64,000 nucleotides of DNA from the NCBI GenBank assembly GCA_030386875.1, contig CM059556.1:41580964-41644963 (forward strand), given 5' to 3'. Of the stretch, positions 58,819-64,000 are shown piece after piece. The notes under the pieces were generated by a model, which saw only the letters and a list, made by a program, of their open reading frames with translations, ran no database searches and was not told where the DNA came from. A program made the translations under genes and the position numbers. The stretch is from Morinoia aosen (Eukaryota > Arthropoda > Malacostraca > Amphipoda > Talitridae). The first letter of the stretch is position 1. Each line of letters begins with the position of its first letter.

Positions 58819-60784
58819 ACTGTAATTCAAGCATAAAGGAACAGCCATTGCCGGCTGGTAACCTTTCTATTTTCTTCCTGAGCCTGTAAAGAAATTAATA
58901 GCTTTGAGTCAAATCTATGGAAGAAGTTCAGGGTTTTCTCCGTGATGGGAAATTTACCATTGCAGTGTAGGGATTGTCAGTTGTGGAATTTTTCCTTGAT
59001 GCCTCTTCGAGAACCTTCTCATTCAGCGTCTTCGATTATTGCAGATCCTCGACGGCACCAAACGCCACAACACACATTCCCTGGGTCTGAGCTTTACAAG
59101 TTGTAAATTCACGTGGCATATTATCGCTCACTAAACCATCGAGTTACACCACATAAATTGCCTATCTGTGACGTGAGACGGTCTGACCTTTGGTTATATA
59201 TATCACATTGCAATCACTTGGTTCGGAGCTAGTAGAGCCTAGTATATCACGACAAATGGCTAACTAATCTACCCGCTCAACCACGACAACTTGCTTTTCA
59301 CATCGTGGAATTATTCTAAAGTCTGACCCATAAATAATGACTCATCCACACGTCACGGGTGGAATTGATATTCTGTCAGTCGCTTAAATTAAACAGACTG
59401 TGAATCTCCACAAACATACTCACTTACACCTGGCCAACGTCATCGCTCGCCGGACCTCGCCTGCACATTTCCCATCTAAGAGAAGATCGTCCGAAGTCAA
59501 GCACGCCATCGGTCATCACGGCTTCCTTCAATAAAAACATCCAAGCTGAGTTTTCCCAGAAAGTGTCTTTATTATCCCTCTCTTGCAATTTCGAAAAACA
59601 CTATTGAGAAAACGTTAAAGATTGGATGTTAATAACTAACCATACCCACCAACCATAACATTCAGCACACTTGTGCAGTATTTCAGTATTATATTTCTAT
59701 TCAGTATACTTTTGTAGTGTTCAATATTTACATGTATAGTCAGCACGTTGACAGTGTAGTGCTTGCTACCTGTAGGTTTTCGTAAATAGTCGAGATTCCT
59801 TTGAGCCAGATACATTGTCTGTAGCGCCTCATGGACGTATTGTAGTTTGCCAGGATTTATATGATGATCGTGGTTAAAATATACGCCCGATCGCGTACAG
59901 AAATCGCATGTAGTTTTTAATAATATGATTAACCAATTTACGATTTTTTACACAATTAAATTCTTGTTAGTGTCAGGCTTATATTTGAAATCGAGAGCAT
60001 AGAGAAAAGTTATATTGCTAGCATGTTTAAATCTGTCCTTATTCTTCATGAGCTTAAAAAAGAGAAATAAAAAGCACGATGGTAAATCTGTAGGAAGAAC
60101 TCAGGGTTTCTCCGTGATGGGAATTTGCCGCTGCTAGGGAAATGATGTGTGTGGGTTTTCTTGGTGTGTCCTTCCGGAATATTTGTCATTCATCGTCCTC
60201 GAATATTTCCAGATTCTCCGACGTCACCACACCACAAACATTCATCCCTGGGCCTTTAGCCATATATATATATATATATTTTCTACTTACGGGCCATAAT
60301 TCTAAAACGCCTTCCATTACGGGCACAAGTTAATGAGCCCGCATCTGTTAAATTCAGTGTGCCATGATCTTAAATTAATAATCAATTAAGATCTATTATC
60401 GCCATCAACCACGGCTCAAATTGATATCACTCCCCTGCTCAAATTCCGCACGCTTGAGCCTAGCCCTGAAATCACACTGATTCTCTTGCCTGTTAAATTG
60501 CCCCACTCTTAAACTGAATACCTTAAAACACCACATTACACCGTCGACCACGTCAACCTGCCGGAGCCGTTTGCCTTCACGGACTGCGAACCATCTTCAG
60601 CCAAGTTCTTCAGTAAACAAGTCTCGGCGGTCCTCCCGGCTCCTTCAAATAAACCAGACACAAGCTGAGTTTCCCAACTGTGTCTTCATTGTCCTCTGTC
60701 ACGTAATTCAAAAACCTACTCGAGATCTTTATGTTTTGAAAATTGGTATCAACGCAAAAGTCTAACCAACCATCAAACATAAAA

Positions 60785-61020
60785 AGTACCCTATCTGCCA
60801 AAAGCGATAAGCATGATTTTAAAACCATACGCACAAAATGGATACATGATAGAACTCTATGTTGTTTATGATTAGAAAATTCCGCACCTGAGAAAGCCTG
60901 ACTTCAAACTATAAATTAATATTTAAGATGGCGTCTTCATCGACATGCAAAATAATCAGCACATCTTCTATCTTCATACTTATTTCTCACAGCTCGAGAT
61001 AATGCATCTGCAAAATACTG
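60785..61020. other. sequence between LTR-B and LTR-D
   Basis: Not assigned. It may be the left part of the DNA-transposon copy that begins to match at 61021, but no similarity to 17456-18600 was seen. Confidence 0.3.
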
Positions 61021-61100
61021 ATGATTGAGGTTAAAGTAAAATATTCGGGTTAGAAAATGTGGAAACACTTCGAAATAAAAAATAATTAACGATGTGAACG

Positions 61101-62952
61101 TTTTATGTTTGGTTGGTTGGTTAGACTTTTTCGTTGATACCAATTTTCAAACATAAAGCTCTCGAGTAGGTTTTTGAATTACGTGACAGAGGATAATGAC
61201 GACACGGTAGGGAACTCAGCTTTGTCTCGGGTTTATTTGAAGAAGCCAGAAGGAACCGCCGAGACTTGTATACTGAAGAACTTGGCTGAAGATGGTTCGC
61301 AGTCCGTGCAGGCAAAAGGCTCCGGCGAGTGACGAAATCGACGGTGTGTGTGTGTGTGTGTGGTGATTTATGGTATTCACTTTATGAGTGGGGGGATTTA
61401 GCAGGCAAGAGAAATCAGTGTGATTTCAGGGGTAAGCTCAAAGCCTGCGGAATTTGAGCAGGTGAGTGATATCAATTTGAGCCGTGATTGATGGCGATAA
61501 TAGATCTTAATTGGTTATTAATTTAAGATCATGGCCACTGAATTTAACAGATGCGGGCTCATTAACTTGTGTCTATGGTTGGAGGCGGTTTACAATTTAG
61601 CCAGTAATTAGATAATATACAAGGCTAAAGGCAAGTTAAAGGCAGAGCTAAAGGCCAAGCTAAAGGCAGAGCTTGAGGCCAAGCTAAAGGCAAAACTACA
61701 GGCCAAGGTAAAGGTCCAGGTAAAGGCCCAGGGATGGATGTGTTGTGGTGTTGGTGACGTCGGAGAATTTGGAAATATTCAGGGAGCTGGATGACAATAT
61801 TCCGGAAAGACACACCAAGAAAACCCACAACAGCTGTTTCCCTAGTAGCGGTAAATTCCCATCACGGAGAAACCCTGAGTTCTTCCTACAGATTTAACAT
61901 CGCGCTTATTATTTCTCTTTTTTAAGCTCATGAAGAATAAGGACAGATTTAAACATGCTAGCAATATAACTTTTCTCTATGCTCTCGATTTCAAGTATAA
62001 GCCTGACACTAACAAGAATTTAATTGTGTAAAAAATCGTAATTGTTAAACATTATTATGAAAACTACATGATTTCTGTACGCTATCGGGCGATAATAACT
62101 TAAACACACGATCATCAATATGAATCCCGGTAATTTTATATTATGCCCGTGTGACGCTACTCTAATGTTTCTGACACCAAAATCAACTATTTACGAAACC
62201 TACAGGCAGCACCACACTGTTAACGTGCTGACTATTCATGTAAATATTTAATATTGCACAGGTGTGCTGAATAGGAATGGATTATCGAACACCGCACAAG
62301 TGTACTGTATAGATATGGATTATCGAACACTGCACAAGTGGGCTAAACAGGTATGGATTATCGAACACTGCACACTGGCAAAGGTGCGGAATGTAAATGG
62401 AAATACTGAACACACCAATCATGCCTACGCCATAATTACGATCTATTAAGCTAAGAAATGTTAGCAGCACGGGTAAAATACACCTATCACGACTACACCA
62501 TTAACTAAAAACAGCTTAGAAATGCTAAACAATATGTACGAAATATAGATAAGAAAAATATTACTGAGCACCTTGAAATTACTAGCAGCACTGGTTAAAT
62601 TACTCTTAAGAGCTACTATGAAGCACGTAATACTTTAAGAAAATCTCTAACTGAATTAAAACACTTTATTTCCACGTACGCGACTCTGTGCACCACACGA
62701 GATCACAATGCAAAATAACGCTAAAGGAAAATTGCGTGCGTCGGGATGTTGCCAACACGACGAGCTCAAACTCGAACGACTGTCGATATTATTCTCTTTT
62801 TGTGCTTTTACACAAAAACTTTTAAGATTAATAATTATAAGTAGAAAATTATTAATAATAATTTAAAGTAAGATTTTTAATGCCAATAATTATGTTATTT
62901 AAACGTTAATGAGAAATTTACTGAATTTATAGATTTTGTAGCGACTGCTACA
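61101..62952 (-). mobile_element. LTR-D, Gypsy-family solo LTR
   Basis: On the minus strand it runs from TGTAGCAGTCGCTACA to ACCAACCAAACATAAAA. TSD AACG is at 61097-61100 and 62953-62956, and the related copy at 18684 has no insertion there. 1,852 bp, no coding. It carries TTCAAATAAACCC (polyadenylation signal), a (GT)n run near 61345, and a 12-bp degenerate minisatellite at 61621-61735. It forms a large inverted pair with the right part of LTR-B (59665-60784). Confidence 0.85.
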
Positions 62953-63016
62953 AACGTAAGGATTTGTAGATCCTGAGTAGATTTCTGGACAAGTCTGGTA
63001 CACGGATGCTGAACCT

Positions 63017-63293
63017 TGTTGGACCAGAGAGGCCTCTTTCCATCTTGGAATAATGGAGTACGGCAACGATTATAAGTATGAGTGTGGGGTAGAGAAACAC
63101 AGTAGTTAATCTAGGAACTACATGTACTGTACGTCCGTCGGGTACGGCGGCAAGAACAAGAAGGAAGAGCTCGGTCGCTCTACACGGGCAGTTAACACAT
63201 GAACATAGAAAACGGGACGGAAGCAATTTAATGGGTGACTGCGACAACTCATATATAATAATAAATATATATACTGAAATTGGATCTCAACAA
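63017..63293. mobile_element. small unidentified insertion, about 277 bp
   Basis: Present here but absent from the matching sequence at about 18743. Ends TTGTTG and CAACAA are inverted, and ACC repeats at both sides. It may be a MITE; no family is recognised. Confidence 0.4.
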
Positions 63294-63354
63294 ACCTTTT
63301 TGTGTGAGTACTGAGGAGGGAATTGTAAGCCGTTACAAAGGCCCCGACACTGTC

Positions 63355-64000
63355 TGTTAAGATTGGTGGGATTGGTTCAACTTAGGTAGTTATTAACATC
63401 CAATCTTAAACGTTTTCTCGATAGTGGTTTTCGAAGTTGCAAGAGAGGGATAATAAGACACTTTATGGGAAAACTCATCTTGGATATTTTTATTGAAGGA
63501 AGCCGTGATGACGATGGCGTGCTTGACTTCGGACGATCTTCTCTTAGATGGGAAACTCCGTGCAGGCGAGGTCCGGCGAGCGATGACGTTGGCCAGGTGT
63601 AAGTGAGTGCATGTTTGTGGAGGTTCACAGTCTGTTTAATTTTAGCGACTGACAGAATAGCAATTCCACCCGTGACGTGTGGATGAGTCAATATTTATGG
63701 GTTCAGACCTTAGAATAATTCCACGATGTGAAAAGCAAGTTGTCGTGGTTGAGCGGGTAGATTAGTTGGCCATTAGTTGTAATATACTAGGCTCTACTAG
63801 CTCCGAACCAAGTGACTGCAATGTGATATATAACCAAAGGTCAGACCGTCTCACGTCACAGATAGGCAATTTACGTGGTGTAACTCGATGGTTTAGTGAG
63901 AGATAATATGCCACGTGAATTTACAACTTGTAAAGCTCAGGCCCAGGGAATGTGTGTTGTGGCGTTTGGTGCCGTCGAGGATCTGCAATAATCGAAGACG
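63355..64000 (-). mobile_element. LTR-E, Gypsy-family LTR running off the window
   Basis: Starts on the plus strand at TGTTAAGATTGG, the 3' end of a minus-strand LTR ending CCAATCTTAACA, and matches LTR-C's right part inverted (58980-59660). The continuous target is seen at 18796-18810 (GACACTGTCGTCCCAC). The other end and TSD lie outside. Confidence 0.75.

Larger units (their letters stand above)
53985..59660 (+). mobile_element. LTR-C, Gypsy-family solo LTR split by a Penelope-like element
   Basis: The parts are 53985-54981 and 58831-59660. It starts TGTAGCATTAGCTACA and ends ACCAACCATAACA. TSD TTCA is at 53981-53984 and 59661-59664. The right part is an inverted match to LTR-E (63355-64000), with CTTCAATAAAAACATCC as polyadenylation signal. 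About 1.83 kb without the insertion; no interior present. Confidence 0.8.
35881..60784 (+). mobile_element. LTR-B, Gypsy-family LTR split by Gypsy and LTR-C
   Basis: The parts are 35881-36053, 53504-53984 and 59665-60784. It starts TGTAGCAGTAGCTACA and ends CATCAAACATAAAA. The joined order matches LTR-D (62952-61101, inverted) throughout, including the AATAATATCGACAGTCGTTC stretch broken by the Gypsy. Flanks AGAA and AGTA differ by one base, so the TSD is worn or the end is slightly misplaced. It is older than everything inside it. Confidence 0.7.
61021..63354 (+). mobile_element. second copy of the intron-2 DNA transposon, split
   Basis: 61021-61100 matches 18610-18684, and 62957-63016 plus 63294-63354 match 18685-18805, in the same order. 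It is interrupted by LTR-D, by a 277-bp insertion at 63017-63293, and at 63354 by LTR-E. Its TTAA ends are not in view. Confidence 0.65.

Noticed and set aside
1-64000. tRNA, rRNA or snRNA genes
   Set aside because: I looked for cloverleaf-compatible and conserved rRNA stretches and found none that I could support by eye.

Overview
The window is animal nuclear DNA, most likely from an insect or other arthropod. It is AT-rich, has long spliced introns and is dominated by transposable elements: Gypsy, BEL/Pao, Penelope-like, TTAA-target DNA transposons, hAT-type MITEs and a SINE-like family. The best anchor is a complete AP2S1 gene (AP-2 adaptor sigma subunit, 142 codons, four coding exons, minus strand, 14028-21454) whose protein reads like the arthropod orthologue. 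The species cannot be named from the sequence.

Layout. 1-21.9 kb is ordinary host sequence. It holds a truncated LINE endonuclease fragment at the left edge, a 31-bp minisatellite (about 4.1-5.4 kb), Penelope-like 3' ends, and two phase-compatible exons of an unrecognised small minus-strand gene (8820-8708 and 7085-6971) near three X-box-like motifs. It also holds a decayed block of unknown ORFs (10.3-13.0 kb) and then AP2S1. The AP2S1 introns carry two TTAA-flanked elements, a CAGGG-ended MITE inside one of them, a hAT MITE and two SINE-like copies. From 21978 to the right end nearly everything is nested LTR-element sequence. Almost every junction can be confirmed by target-site duplications (TSDs), and several by an uninterrupted second copy inside the window.

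Nesting, deduced from TSDs. LTR-1 (21978-35673, TATA) contains LTR-2 (23060-35378, TATC). LTR-2 contains a solo LTR (23482-25011, GTAAG) and an 8.4-kb non-coding LTR element (26699-35115, CTAG), and the 3' LTR of that element carries a TTAA MITE. After about 200 bp of unclaimed sequence, LTR-B (35881-60784) contains a Gypsy element (36054-53499, GACA). The 3' LTR of the Gypsy holds a BEL/Pao-type element (36542-45002, ATACT). LTR-B also contains LTR-C (53985-59660, TTCA), which holds a Penelope-like element (54982-58818, 12-bp TSD). LTR-D (61101-62952, AACG) and LTR-E (from 63355 past the window end) sit in a partial copy of the same DNA transposon found in AP2S1 intron 2.

The LTRs named 1, 2, B, C, D, E and those of the Gypsy are one related super-family: the terminus is TGTAGC-N4/5-GCTACA wherever it is visible, with shared U3/R blocks. 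Three multi-part LTR elements have LTR pairs that differ at only a handful of positions by eye, so activity is recent. The most unusual items are the BEL-type element with Gag-protease but no RT or integrase, the non-coding element whose 3.2-kb LTRs exceed its 1.16-kb interior, the Penelope-like tandem-plus-inverted unit with hammerhead-like cores, and the layered insertion record itself.
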